From contig JAISSG010000134.1 of the NCBI GenBank assembly GCA_031273185.1, positions 1 to 14,399 of the forward strand: a stretch of 14,399 bases of DNA. The letters run 5' to 3'. The notes under the pieces were generated by a model, which saw only the letters and a program-made list of their open reading frames with translations, ran no database searches and was not told the DNA's origin. Below are positions 1-9,116 of the stretch, in pieces; position 1 is the stretch's first letter, and every line of letters begins with the position of its first letter. Origin of the DNA: Treponema sp. (lineage in GTDB: Bacteria; Spirochaetota; Spirochaetia; Treponematales; Breznakiellaceae). A program made the translations under genes and the position numbers.

Positions 1-1860
1 ATCAACTTTTTCGACACCCCCGGCTCGTCGGACTTTACCGGCAACGTGATTTCCAGCTTCCGCGCCTCGGAATTTGCCCTGCTGGCGGTGGATGGCCGCT
101 CCGGGGTGCAGATAGAGACGATAAAGCTGTGGCGGAACCTGGACGGGCGCGCCATGCCGAGGGGGATTTTTGTCACCAAGCTGGGCAACGATCAGGCGGA
201 TTTTGACAAGGCGCTTGCCGACGTTAAGGAAAAGCTCAAGGTCGAGCCGGTGCCGGTGGTTCTGCCGATGGGTTCCGGCGCTGCCTTCAAGGGCGTTATC
301 GACGCGCTGCACGAAAAGGCGTATCTCGCCGGCGGCGATTCTATCGAAAAAGAGTGCCCCATCCCGGACGAGTACAAGGATGCCGTGGCCGCGGCGCGTG
401 AAAAAATGATAGAGGCCGCCGCCGAGGGCGACGACACCCTGATGGAACGGTACATCGAGCAAGGCTCCCTGTCGCCCGATGAAATGAAGCTGGGGCTGGT
501 CGAGGCGCTTGCCGGAAACAAGTACGTCCCCGCCTTTGCCGGTTCGGCGCTGGCCAATTCCGGCATCATCCCGCTGATTGATTTTATCGCCGACGCAGGC
601 CCCAGCCCACGCGGGGCAAAGGACGCCGTGCTTGACGCGGAGGGCAAGGAGCAGGAAGTTCCCATCGATCCTGACAAGCCCCTTGCCGCACTGGTGATCA
701 AAACCACCTACGACCAGTTTTCGGGAAAACTTTCATGGGTCAAGGTGGTCACCGGCAAGCTGGCGGCGGACACCGAGGCGTTTAACGTCACCGAAAGCAA
801 AAAGGAACGCATCGGCAAGCTGTACACCTGCCAGGGCAAAAAGCTGGAGGAAACCCGCGAACTGTGCGCCGGCGACGTGGGGATCATCACCAAGTCCGCC
901 ACCCTGAAAACCAACGATACCCTTGCCGCCGCCGACGGTGCCAAAAACTTTGTCCACCTGCGCCTGCCCGAGCCGGTGCATTCGGTGGCGGTCGCGGCGG
1001 TGGCAAAAAAAGACGACGACAAACTCGGCGAGTTCCTTGTCCGCGCCGCCGAGGAGGACAAAACCTTCCGCTACAACTATAACGGCGAGACCAAGGAGAC
1101 GGTCATCTCCGGCATGGGCGAGTTGCAGATCAACATCATTCTGGACAAGATCAAGACCAACCAGAAAATCGAGATAGAGACCCGCGTCCCCAAGGTGGCG
1201 TACCGCGAGACGATTACCAAAAAGGCGAGCGCCGAGTATACCCACAAAAAGCAGACCGGCGGACATGGCCAGTACGGCAAGGTGTTGCTGGAAATCGCCC
1301 CGCTGCCCCGTGGCGAAAACTACCAGTTCGTCAATGCCATTTTCGGCGGGGCCATCCCCAAGAACTACATCCCCGGCGTGGAGAAGGGCGTTCTGGAGGG
1401 CATGGCGCACGGCACAATGGCAAGCTACCCCGTCGTGGACGTTGAGGTAAAAGTCGTGGACGGCAAGTACCACCCGGTCGATTCATCGGAGCTTTCGTTC
1501 AAGCTGGCGGCACGAAACGCCTTCCGCGATGCGATGCGCCAGGCAGGCGCGACCCTGCTGGAGCCGATCATGAACCTCACCGTTTTTGTCGAGGAAAAGT
1601 ACCTTGGCGACGTGATGAGCGACCTGTCCGGCAAGCGGGGCAAGATCCTGGGCCAGGACTCCGCCGGTGGCATCGCCGAGATTCGCGCCGAGGTTCCCCA
1701 GGCGGAACTGCTGCGCTATTCGATTGACCTGCGCTCGATCACCTCCGGCACCGGCTCGTTCGCCGTGGCGTTCGACCATTACGCGCCGATTTCCGGCCGC
1801 ATCGCCGACGACGTGATCAAGGCGAGGGAAACCTTCAAGGTGCAGGAAGCGGACGAGTAG
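1..1860 (+). CDS. EF-G-like translational GTPase, 5'-truncated by the window edge
   Basis: The reading frame is open from base 1 and ends with TAG at 1858-1860, giving 619 visible residues. EF-G proteins are usually near 700, so about 70-80 N-terminal residues (P-loop and switch I) lie outside. The first GTG (46) is not the start, because the G3 motif DTPG (residues 5-8) precedes it. EF-G domains II to V follow in order, with a domain IV signature near residue 415 ([12 protein letters not shown]) and a domain V ending in ARETFKVQ. G3 reads DTPGSSDF, so the catalytic His of canonical EF-G (DTPGHVDF) is Ser. G4 reads TKLG (residues 59-62) instead of NKxD. These changes point to the EF-G-like/EF-G-2 paralogue family rather than the main fusA product. 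It may act in a ribosome-associated step other than routine translocation. Family call is firm; exact role is unknown. Confidence 0.9.
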   Translation: MNFFDTPGSSDFTGNVISSFRASEFALLAVDGRSGVQIETIKLWRNLDGRAMPRGIFVTKLGNDQADFDKALADVKEKLKVEPVPVVLPMGSGAAFKGVIDALHEKAYLAGGDSIEKECPIPDEYKDAVAAAREKMIEAAAEGDDTLMERYIEQGSLSPDEMKLGLVEALAGNKYVPAFAGSALANSGIIPLIDFIADAGPSPRGAKDAVLDAEGKEQEVPIDPDKPLAALVIKTTYDQFSGKLSWVKVVTGKLAADTEAFNVTESKKERIGKLYTCQGKKLEETRELCAGDVGIITKSATLKTNDTLAAADGAKNFVHLRLPEPVHSVAVAAVAKKDDDKLGEFLVRAAEEDKTFRYNYNGETKETVISGMGELQINIILDKIKTNQKIEIETRVPKVAYRETITKKASAEYTHKKQTGGHGQYGKVLLEIAPLPRGENYQFVNAIFGGAIPKNYIPGVEKGVLEGMAHGTMASYPVVDVEVKVVDGKYHPVDSSELSFKLAARNAFRDAMRQAGATLLEPIMNLTVFVEEKYLGDVMSDLSGKRGKILGQDSAGGIAEIRAEVPQAELLRYSIDLRSITSGTGSFAVAFDHYAPISGRIADDVIKARETFKVQEADE

Positions 1861-1892
1861 GATTGCAAAATATTCTACGTAAGGAGGGATAT

Positions 1893-3326
1893 ATGAAATT
1901 TTTTGGTTTTTCTTTAGAAAAAATTGTTGAGGATAAAGGAACGCCGGAAAAAAGCGACAGTAAATTTGCCGAATTGATAGCAAACCTGCGCACTGTCTGG
2001 CGGAAAGCAAACAGCCAGGTTTCGGCCTCGATGGATACCGCCGTTGTCGCGGGAGGCCTGGACATGAGCGTTAAAGCCATCCAGGGAAAAACCCACGGTC
2101 TGCATGACCAGATAAGCAGCGCGTCCGCAGCCATTGAGCAAATCACGGCAAATGTCCACCAATTTTCCGGGGTTATAAAAAAACAGGATGTCGCTTTGTC
2201 CCAGGCAACCGCCGCAGTGGAAAAAATGTCGGCCTCGGTGAATAACGTAACGCACGTCACGAAGCAAAAGATGGAAGAAGCCGGGAAATTGCATGAAATA
2301 ATCGCAAAGGGCGGGGAAAGCGTCAAGACGACGGCCACGGCAATAGCCGAAGTAACGGTGGCGATTAACGCGGTAGCCGATGTCATAAAAGTTATCAACA
2401 GCATAGCCGCCCAGACCAACCTTTTGGCCATGAATGCCGCCATAGAAGCGGCCCATGCCGGGGAATTCGGAAAAGGGTTTGCCGTGGTGGCAACGGAAGT
2501 GAGAAAACTGGCCGAAAGCACGACGGCAAACTCGAAGGCAATCGCAGGTTCGCTGAAAAACATTATCAGCCAGATAAAAGAGGCGGAAAACGCAGGCAAG
2601 ACAGCGAGCACTACCTTTGTGAATATAGAAAAGGATGTAGAAACATTTGTCGGGGCGTTTGTGGAAATATCCAATTCAACGACCGAATTGTCCGAAGGGA
2701 CAACGCAGATAATCAACACAATGGAAGGCCTGAGCCATGTTTCGCAGCAAATATCCGGCGGGAGCAATGAAATAGAAATCGGCACCGGGAACATTGACAC
2801 ATCCTTGAGAAAGATAAAAGACTTTTCCACCGGGCTTTTGGATGACATGGAAACCATTGGAAAGAAAGCCATTGACATAAGCGGCTCGCAGAGCGGGATA
2901 GCCCAGTACATGGTTGATACCAACAGAAATGTTGAAACCTTCTTCGCAAGCATGATAGAAAGCGGGCAGTTGGAAAAAGAAAAGGTCAAATTTAATTTTG
3001 ATCTGATTGTCCTTATGCACCGAAACTGGCTGATACAGTTGCGCGCATTTTTGGATGACAGGAAAGATGGCTTAAAGGCCACTTCCGAGGATCATCTTAA
3101 ATGCGATTTGGGGAAATGGATATATGGGGACGGAAAACGTTTTGAGGGAAGCAAGACTTACAAGACGCTGGAAACGGAACACAAAAAATTCCATGCTGAG
3201 GCCGGGGCGATAATACAGGCAAAAACCCAGGGCAACAAATCGCTGGCCGAGGAGAAGTACCAGAAACTCATGGGAGATTACCGCACTGTTGTTTCCCTTC
3301 TTGAAACATTACGGAAGGAGAAATAG
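1893..3326 (+). CDS. Cytosolic methyl-accepting chemotaxis protein with C-terminal CZB zinc-binding domain
   Basis: The product is a 477-residue soluble chemoreceptor. It has no signal peptide and no membrane segment. The MCP signalling coiled coil occupies roughly residues 60-340, with the conserved hairpin tip around residues 166-205 ([20 protein letters not shown]) that contacts CheA and CheW. The C-terminus is a chemoreceptor zinc-binding domain. Its expected three-His/one-Cys site is visible as H376 (HRNW), C404 (in CDLGKW), H430 and H434 (HKKFH). Start choice: ATG 1893 is preceded by AAGGAGGG (1881-1888) at good spacing, whereas the upstream in-frame TTG at 1863 has no ribosome-binding site. 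It begins 32 bp after the EF-G-like gene and could be co-transcribed with it. Base composition is visibly AT-richer than the EF-G-like gene, so separate acquisition is possible. CZB receptors are known to respond to zinc or oxidants such as hypochlorite; the ligand here is not shown. Confidence 0.92.
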   Translation: MKFFGFSLEKIVEDKGTPEKSDSKFAELIANLRTVWRKANSQVSASMDTAVVAGGLDMSVKAIQGKTHGLHDQISSASAAIEQITANVHQFSGVIKKQDVALSQATAAVEKMSASVNNVTHVTKQKMEEAGKLHEIIAKGGESVKTTATAIAEVTVAINAVADVIKVINSIAAQTNLLAMNAAIEAAHAGEFGKGFAVVATEVRKLAESTTANSKAIAGSLKNIISQIKEAENAGKTASTTFVNIEKDVETFVGAFVEISNSTTELSEGTTQIINTMEGLSHVSQQISGGSNEIEIGTGNIDTSLRKIKDFSTGLLDDMETIGKKAIDISGSQSGIAQYMVDTNRNVETFFASMIESGQLEKEKVKFNFDLIVLMHRNWLIQLRAFLDDRKDGLKATSEDHLKCDLGKWIYGDGKRFEGSKTYKTLETEHKKFHAEAGAIIQAKTQGNKSLAEEKYQKLMGDYRTVVSLLETLRKEK

Positions 3327-3354
3327 AGGGACGGGAAAGGAAAGCGCAAGCCCG

Positions 3355-3368
3355 GAAACGGCCGTTTC
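3355..3368. repeat. 14-bp perfect palindrome in the convergent gap
   Basis: GAAACGGCCGTTTC is an exact palindrome in the roughly 107-bp gap between the converging chemoreceptor and RND permease genes. It could fold into a small hairpin and slow transcription from both sides, but there is no U-tract on either strand. A true intrinsic terminator is therefore not supported. Nothing else is apparent in this gap. Confidence 0.3.
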
Positions 3369-3433
3369 TGCGCGCCGCCCTGATTATCCGTATCATCTGC
3401 CGTTTGGAATAAGCTCTAAACTCCTGTTACAAA

Positions 3434-6400
3434 TTATCCCAGGCTCGGCTCGGCCTCTTCTGCCAGCGCGGGGGCAGGCCGGAGCGCCTCCCTGGGCTTG
3501 GCTTCCTTTGCCAGGGCAAGGGAAGGCAAAGCCTCCTCGGCTGTGACCTTTATTCGGTCGTGCCTCCCGTTCAGGACCAGGTACATCGCGGGGATGACAA
3601 AGAGGGTCATAAAGGTGCTGACGGTAAGGCCGCCGACAAAGGTCTTGGCTATGGGCTGAATCGTGTTCGCTCCCGCGCCGGGGAAAAAGGCAATGGGAAC
3701 CATGCTGAGGATCGTGGTGAAGCTGGTCATCAGGACGGGGCGAAGGCGGTTGCGTCCCGCTTCAAGGCAAGCCTCGCGCACCTTCATGCCCCGCGCCCGC
3801 AGGGTGTTGGTATAATCGACCAGCACGATGCCGTTGTTCACCACCACGCCGACCAGGGCGACTATGCCGATGGCGGAAAACATCGACATGGCCTCGCCGG
3901 AAAATTTGTAAATCCAGATGACGCCGATAAAGAGCATGGGTATCGTGAAAAATATTATCAATGGATCGACGAACGACTCAAACTGGCTTGCCATGACACC
4001 GAACACGAGGAAGACGGCAACGGCGATGATCAGCAGGTACTGCAAAAAATATGATTGTATTTCCTGTGCCTCGCCCAGATACCTGACCCGTACCCCCTCG
4101 CGGGGGATGAGGTACTGATTCACCGTTTCCTCAAGGCGGGCCTGCATGTCGGTGGCGGCGATGCCGGGGCCGAGGTCGCCGGTGACGCGGACGACCCGCT
4201 CCTGCCGCTCGCGGCGGATAGAAGAGGGGGCGCGGCTTTCCGAAATACGCGCCACGTTGGAAAGGGAGACGCGGGAACCGTTACGGCTCATCACGAAAAT
4301 AGCGTCAAGGTTCGGCAGGCCCTGGCGGTCCTCTTCCCGCAGCTGCACCTGCACGTCTATCAGCCGGTCGCCCCGGCTCATGGTGGTGACGGCGTTCCCT
4401 TCTATGGCCGTGCGGATCTCCGTGGCGATGGAGGCAAGGGAAAGGCCGAAATTCGCGGCGCGGTCGCGGTCAATCTCGACCTGCAACTGCGGGGCCCCCT
4501 CGTCAATGTTCACCGTGGGGTTTTCGATCTCGGGCAGATAGCGGGTTATTATATGGTGAATTTCGTTCGCCGTTTCCATGATCGCGTTGTAATCTTTGGA
4601 GCTGACGGCGATTTCCACCGCCGAGGTGTTCCCCATGCCGCGCCCCGCCCGGTAGCTGAACCGAACCCCGGGGATTCCGTTGGTTATGGGGGTAAGTTTT
4701 TTTATTATCGAATCGGGCGTGTCGATCTGCCTGGCCGGCTCGGGGAGGACAATTTGCAGAGTCCCCTGGTTGGTCCCGCTGCGCCGGGCGGTGAGGATAA
4801 TGTTGCGGTAGCCCTTCACCTCCCGCTTGACAATCTCCTCCAGCCTGACCAGCATGTCCTCGGTAACGTCGATGGCGGCGCCCTGGGGCATGGCTACGTT
4901 AATGTTGACGTTGTCGTCGGTTCGCAGGCGGACGAACAGGTTCATCCCCAGCCCGCTAAACTGCAACAGGGAATACGCCAGCAAAACAGACACCAGCAGA
5001 AGAATAACCAGCCGGTGGGAAAGGCAGTAGTCCAGCGCCCGTTTGTATCCGTTTTCCATTCCCCTGAAAAAGCCTTCCATCACGTCGTCAATTTTGCGGA
5101 GCAGGGGATTTTTCAGCGGCTTCTGCTTGCGGGTGTCGAGTTTGAGGATGGAGCCGCAGAGGCAGGGAACGAGGGTAATGGCGACTAACAGGGAAACGAC
5201 CAGGGTGATTACCACGGTAAAGATCAGATCGCTGAACAACTGCCCCATTTCCTTCAAATCGTTTTTGTAAATTATCAGGGGGATAAACACGCACACGGTT
5301 GTCGCGGCGGAGGCGATAATGGGCCGCATCATCTCGCGGCTGCCCAGGATGGCCGCCACCGTAGGCTTTGCCCCGCGCTCGCGGTACGTGTGGATATTTT
5401 CCAGGATCACTATCGAGCCGTCCAGGGTCATGCCCATGCCCATGATAAGGCCGGTCATGGTAAGGAGGTTCAGGGTAAAGCCGAAAATGGACATGCTCAT
5501 CAGGGTCAGCAGCATGGAGACGGGGATCGCAAGGCCGATGATCAGGGTGCCCTTGATGTTGCGCAAAAACAAAATCAAAACGATCATGGCAAGGGCGGCG
5601 CCCTGCAAGGCGTTACTGTACACCTGGCCAAGCGTCGCCTTGATCATGGTGGTGTTATCCTGGAGGACTTCCAGCGTAAGCCCCTGGGGAAGGTCGGCGT
5701 TGATTTCGCCAAGGGCGGCGTACACCCGGTCGGCCACCTGCACCTGGTTACTGCCGCTTTCGCTCGTTACCTGGATGTACACTCCGGCCTGCCCGTTCAC
5801 GTACACCCTAGCGGCGTTATCGTTAAAGCCCATGCTTACGTCGGCCACGTCCTCCAGGCGCACCGCCTGCGAGCGGTTTGCGTAAGTGGCGTTTGCCGGG
5901 GCAAGGTTTACCGACTTAACCACCAGCCGTTTTATCTGATCCGGGCTGACCAACTCCTCCTGGGTCATGATCTGGTATTCCCGCTCTCCCCGCCGCAAAT
6001 TGCCGCCGGAAGCAACAACGCTCTGCCCCTTAAGCGCGCTGGAAATGTCGTTTAACGTAAGGTCAAATGCGGCAAGTCTGTTCAGCGAGACGGCCACCTT
6101 GACAACCTGCGTCGTGCCGCCCGTTACCTCCGCCGCAGCCACGCCGTCGATCCGCTCGATGCGGGACTGTATCTCGTCCTCGGCAAAGATGCGGAGCTGA
6201 TCCGGCGGGTAATTGCCCCGCACCACCAGGCGCATTATCGGCAGGGCGCTCATGTCAAAGCGGCGCACAACGGGGGTTTCCACGCCGTCGGGCAGCGAAT
6301 TGACCAGCCGGTTCACCAGGGTCTGGGCATCGGTTACGGCCTTGTCCATGTCGGTGCCGTAGGAAAATTCAAGGTTAATAAAACTTGTTTCAAACTGGGA

Positions 6401-6649
6401 ATTACTCGTCATGTTGACAAGGTTGCGCGAGGCGGAAAGCGCCCGCTCCAGCCGCTCGGTCACGTTCCGCTCGACATCGACGGGGCCGGCGCCGGGGAAG
6501 CGGGTACGTATGTTCAGAACCGGCCTTGCGGTTGACGGGTACAGGTCCACCGCGAGGTTCACCGTCATCAATATGGCAATTCCCATCACCAGGGCGTACA
6601 GCACCACGACGGTCACCGGTTTTTTAACCGATATATTGGCTAAGTTCAT
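3434..6649 (-). CDS. RND-family multidrug efflux permease (AcrB/BesB type)
   Basis: This inner-membrane pump exports hydrophobic substrates using the proton gradient. The 1071 residues match the HAE1/RND length. TM1 is residues 12-34, followed by a periplasmic porter loop, the TM2-6 block (about 348-495), a second large loop and the TM8-12 block (about 868-1028). The TM4 motif reads LDGSIVILENI: the first relay Asp is kept (D410) and the second is Gly (G411). In TM10 the AcrB Lys940 position is Asn (N938, in VVNNGIVLVDY). A start at ATG 6649 is preferred because GGAG (6658-6655) lies 5 nt upstream. An in-frame GTG at 6655 would add two residues and overlap the adaptor stop. The last 30 or so residues form an Ala/Glu/Pro-rich tail absent from AcrB. 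It is the third gene of a tolC-adaptor-permease operon. Confidence 0.95.
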   Translation of the reverse strand: MNLANISVKKPVTVVVLYALVMGIAILMTVNLAVDLYPSTARPVLNIRTRFPGAGPVDVERNVTERLERALSASRNLVNMTSNSQFETSFINLEFSYGTDMDKAVTDAQTLVNRLVNSLPDGVETPVVRRFDMSALPIMRLVVRGNYPPDQLRIFAEDEIQSRIERIDGVAAAEVTGGTTQVVKVAVSLNRLAAFDLTLNDISSALKGQSVVASGGNLRRGEREYQIMTQEELVSPDQIKRLVVKSVNLAPANATYANRSQAVRLEDVADVSMGFNDNAARVYVNGQAGVYIQVTSESGSNQVQVADRVYAALGEINADLPQGLTLEVLQDNTTMIKATLGQVYSNALQGAALAMIVLILFLRNIKGTLIIGLAIPVSMLLTLMSMSIFGFTLNLLTMTGLIMGMGMTLDGSIVILENIHTYRERGAKPTVAAILGSREMMRPIIASAATTVCVFIPLIIYKNDLKEMGQLFSDLIFTVVITLVVSLLVAITLVPCLCGSILKLDTRKQKPLKNPLLRKIDDVMEGFFRGMENGYKRALDYCLSHRLVILLLVSVLLAYSLLQFSGLGMNLFVRLRTDDNVNINVAMPQGAAIDVTEDMLVRLEEIVKREVKGYRNIILTARRSGTNQGTLQIVLPEPARQIDTPDSIIKKLTPITNGIPGVRFSYRAGRGMGNTSAVEIAVSSKDYNAIMETANEIHHIITRYLPEIENPTVNIDEGAPQLQVEIDRDRAANFGLSLASIATEIRTAIEGNAVTTMSRGDRLIDVQVQLREEDRQGLPNLDAIFVMSRNGSRVSLSNVARISESRAPSSIRRERQERVVRVTGDLGPGIAATDMQARLEETVNQYLIPREGVRVRYLGEAQEIQSYFLQYLLIIAVAVFLVFGVMASQFESFVDPLIIFFTIPMLFIGVIWIYKFSGEAMSMFSAIGIVALVGVVVNNGIVLVDYTNTLRARGMKVREACLEAGRNRLRPVLMTSFTTILSMVPIAFFPGAGANTIQPIAKTFVGGLTVSTFMTLFVIPAMYLVLNGRHDRIKVTAEEALPSLALAKEAKPREALRPAPALAEEAEPSLG

Positions 6650-6651
6650 CG

Positions 6652-7638
6652 TCACTCCACAATACGCACGGGATCGCCGTCCGAAAGAAAGTTCTGCCCC
6701 TGGCTGACAATTCTATCACCAAGGGCGACCCCGCTCAACACCTCAAACAGTTCTTCGTTCTCGATGCCCAGTTCCAGCTCGTGGCGGCGGGCGATGTTGT
6801 TTTCGTCAACGGTAAACGCGATCCATGTGCCGTAGGTGTTGATCACCGCAGTCCGCGGTATAACCGGCACGTTGGCCCGCGTCAGGGTAACGAGGCTTAA
6901 CGTGGCGAACATCCCCGCCCGTATCCGTGGATCGGTGAACGGCCTCCCCTGCCGGTCGATAAAGCGGAGCCGTATCCGCAGGGTGCGGCTTGCCGGCTCA
7001 AGCACGGGGCTTACCTCGTCAATCTCGGCAAGAAAGGCCTCGCCGGGGATTGCCGCAAGCGTTATTTGCGCCCGCAGGCCCTGCCTGACCGCCGAGACAA
7101 AACGCTCCGGCACGTAGGTTTCCAGGCGCAGGCTGGACAGATCGCCCACCACGAGCAGGGCCGACTGGGTCGAAACGGTGTCGCCAATGTAGAACGGGGC
7201 CTGCAACACCGTTCCCGAAACGGTGGAAATGACGGGGCTGTGCGAATACACCTCGCCGGGACGGGACGGGTCAACCATCGCCACAACATGGCCCTGGCTT
7301 ACCCGGTCGCCGACACTGACGCGGATTTCCGCCACCCTGCCCCCCACCGTGGGAAAAATCGACACCTGGTTGCGGGCCAGCACGTCGCCGTTTATCACGA
7401 CGCTGTTTTCGATGGTGCCCGGCTCGACAGGCGTTATCCTGACCACGGCGGCAGTGCGCGAGCCGCCGCCACCCTGCCTCCCGCCACCGCCGGAACCCGG
7501 CGCACCCTGCGTAGCGTTAGGTGTCACCGCAGGAGCAGACGCTGCCTGCCTGCGCTGAATAACAGTATATCCGATAAGGCAGGCAATCACCACTATCAAC
7601 AAAACAATGGCCGAGGTAACGATGGTCGATTTTTTCAT
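6652..7638 (-). CDS. RND periplasmic adaptor (membrane fusion protein), hairpin-less
   Basis: This 328-residue adaptor would join the RND permease to the TolC-like channel. An N-terminal membrane anchor (about residues 5-27) is followed by a Gly/Ala/Pro linker rich in glycine (about 45-60). A lipoyl domain follows at about 93-165, and then beta-barrel and membrane-proximal domains run to the end (DRIVSQGQNFLSDGD region). The two lipoyl halves (GGRVAEIRVSVGDRV and SGTVLQAPFYIGDTV) are joined by only about 20 residues. The alpha-helical hairpin that reaches TolC in AcrA is therefore absent. Borrelia burgdorferi BesA is a known adaptor of this hairpin-less type. The ATG overlaps the TolC stop by 4 nt (ATGA, 7638-7635), indicating translational coupling. 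The function is well supported; the substrate is unknown. Confidence 0.93.
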   Translation of the reverse strand: MKKSTIVTSAIVLLIVVIACLIGYTVIQRRQAASAPAVTPNATQGAPGSGGGGRQGGGGSRTAAVVRITPVEPGTIENSVVINGDVLARNQVSIFPTVGGRVAEIRVSVGDRVSQGHVVAMVDPSRPGEVYSHSPVISTVSGTVLQAPFYIGDTVSTQSALLVVGDLSSLRLETYVPERFVSAVRQGLRAQITLAAIPGEAFLAEIDEVSPVLEPASRTLRIRLRFIDRQGRPFTDPRIRAGMFATLSLVTLTRANVPVIPRTAVINTYGTWIAFTVDENNIARRHELELGIENEELFEVLSGVALGDRIVSQGQNFLSDGDPVRIVE

Positions 7639-8930
7639 TGCATCAGGTCCTTCCAGCTTATGTTCAAAGCCGCGGAAACATCAAGGATCATGGTAAGGTA
7701 GGACAGCTCGCTCTGCAACAGCCGCTGGCGGGCGCTGACCAGGTTGTTCCGGGCATCTTCCAGCCTCAGCGATTCGACCGTGCCGTTCCTGAAACCCTGC
7801 TCGGTCAGCTCGTAGCCCCGCTCGGCAACGCTCAGGCTGAGGCGGGCGATTTCGATGCTGTCCCATGAGTTCCGCAGGTTCGCGGCAAGGGATCGGATTT
7901 GCAGGGCCGCCGCTTCCTCGGCGCTTTGCAGATCCAGCCGCGCCCTTTCGACGGCGGCTCGTGCGCCACGGATCGACTGGCCTGCCCTTGAGCCGGAAAC
8001 CCAGGGATCGATGGGAATGTTCAGCGTGGCGCTCCCGCTCAGGGAATCGGCAAAGGGATCGAAGCTCCGGCTGTTCCATTCCGCCTGCAGCCGCAGAGAA
8101 GGGGCCCTGCTTGCGTAGGCCGTCTGCCGCTGGGCGTTTTCCAGCCGCTCGATCTCCTGCCGCCTGCTTACGATGTCCGGCCTGCGGGGAAGGTACTCGC
8201 GGATAAGCCGTTCCGCGTCGGCCTCGACCCTTGAAATCTCGATCTTCCCCTCAAGCACAGTCTCCGTGTCCTGCGCGATGCCAAGCTGGGCGAGAAAGTC
8301 CGCCATTCTGGTGGCGTATGCCGAACGCGCCGCGCTCAGGCTGTAGCGTGCGTTCTCCATCCCCAGCCTGCTCTGCATCAGCGTCAGCTCCCCGACCAAG
8401 CCGTTGTTGAACGCCACCTGGTTCCGCTGGTGCTGCAATTCCGCCAGGCGCAGCATGTCGGCCAGCACCGCAAGGTTGTCGCCGTCGGCGATAAGGCCGA
8501 AAAAATTTTTGGTAAGCTGTATCCCAAGCTGGTTGCGGGCATCCTCGTAACTGAGCAGTCTGGACTGGTAGGCAAGCCGGATGTTCCGTATGGCAAAGGG
8601 AATCCCCGCGTTGAGGGTCAGGCTGAGACCCAGGCCCGCACTGAAACCCGCACCGTCCTTGCTCAACTCAAAACCGTCGCCGGAAAAAAGGCTGCTGGCA
8701 TAGGACGCGCCCAGGCTGGCGGAAATGGCAGGGAAAAGCTCCGACCACAGCCGGTTTGCCGAGTATTCGGCGACCGAAAGGTCGATGAGGCTTCTTTTCA
8801 GGTCCAGGCTGTTTTCGATGCCCCGCTCCAGGGCGTCGTCAAGGGAAAGGGTTAACGAGAAGGCGGCTGGCAGGACAGGGGGCAACAATCCTATGCATAT
8901 AAACACAATGAGAAAGCGACCCCAATGCAA
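7635..8930 (-). CDS. TolC-family outer membrane efflux channel
   Basis: The product is a 431-residue outer membrane factor, the exit duct of the pump. A hydrophobic N-terminal signal (about residues 6-23, ending near LPAAFS) precedes the mature chain. The chain opens LTLSLDDALERGIENS, the typical first helix of TolC proteins. Long Ala/Leu/Arg helices, the NIPIDPW strand region and a second helical repeat (RNSWDSIEIARLSLSVAERGYELTEQ, split over about residues 350-380) follow the TolC two-repeat plan. The start is a TTG at 8930 with GGGGAG (8940-8935) 4 nt upstream. The ATG at 8934 is out of frame. It is the first gene of the operon and a promoter-like sequence lies just upstream. Order and coupling match besC-besA-besB of Borrelia. 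Confidence 0.92.
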   Translation of the reverse strand: MHWGRFLIVFICIGLLPPVLPAAFSLTLSLDDALERGIENSLDLKRSLIDLSVAEYSANRLWSELFPAISASLGASYASSLFSGDGFELSKDGAGFSAGLGLSLTLNAGIPFAIRNIRLAYQSRLLSYEDARNQLGIQLTKNFFGLIADGDNLAVLADMLRLAELQHQRNQVAFNNGLVGELTLMQSRLGMENARYSLSAARSAYATRMADFLAQLGIAQDTETVLEGKIEISRVEADAERLIREYLPRRPDIVSRRQEIERLENAQRQTAYASRAPSLRLQAEWNSRSFDPFADSLSGSATLNIPIDPWVSGSRAGQSIRGARAAVERARLDLQSAEEAAALQIRSLAANLRNSWDSIEIARLSLSVAERGYELTEQGFRNGTVESLRLEDARNNLVSARQRLLQSELSYLTMILDVSAALNISWKDLMQ

Positions 8931-8967
8931 GCATCTCCCCCTTTTGAAGCGACACTACTCTACCAGT

Positions 8968-8996
8968 ATAATAAAAAACGAGCGAAAATTGTGCAA
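8968..8996 (-). promoter_or_regulatory. Candidate sigma-70 promoter of the efflux operon
   Basis: On the minus strand TTGCAC (8996-8991) is followed after 17 bp by TATTAT (8973-8968). An overlapping TATACT (8970-8965) is an alternative -10. Transcription would start near 8960, about 30 nt before the TTG start of the TolC gene. The -35 box is a weak match, so the position is tentative. Confidence 0.45.
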
Positions 8997-9009
8997 GTTA
9001 CAGGTTATT

Positions 9010-9041
9010 GGGAAATGGGGACTGGGGAGTGGGGAATAGGG
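9010..9041 (+). other. G-quadruplex-type tract of five G-runs
   Basis: Runs of GGG (9010-9012), GGGG (9017-9020), GGGG (9024-9027), GGGG (9031-9034) and GGG (9039-9041) are separated by 3-4 nt. This fits the G3+N1-7 quadruplex rule with one run to spare. The tract lies between the divergent TolC and Rpn genes, directly upstream of the candidate TolC -35 box. The neighbouring sequences caagttacaggt (from 8994) and caagtaacaggt (from 9051) form an imperfect direct repeat around it. The remaining bases up to the Rpn start at 9117 show no other recognisable element. Confidence 0.55.
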
Positions 9042-9116
9042 AGCAATTAACAAGTAACAGGTAAAAATTAGGGGTACACATCCAAGCAAAACGCACTTTC
9101 TCGCCATATACAGGGT

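Noticed and set aside
1863..1892. Upstream TTG start for the chemoreceptor
   Set aside because: It has no ribosome-binding site, while ATG 1893 has AAGGAGGG at proper distance.
4055..5188. Long plus-strand open frame (377 codons) opposite the RND permease
   Set aside because: It lies wholly antisense to a clear RND gene, is rich in His, Gly and Arg, and matches no family. It is a GC-driven shadow.
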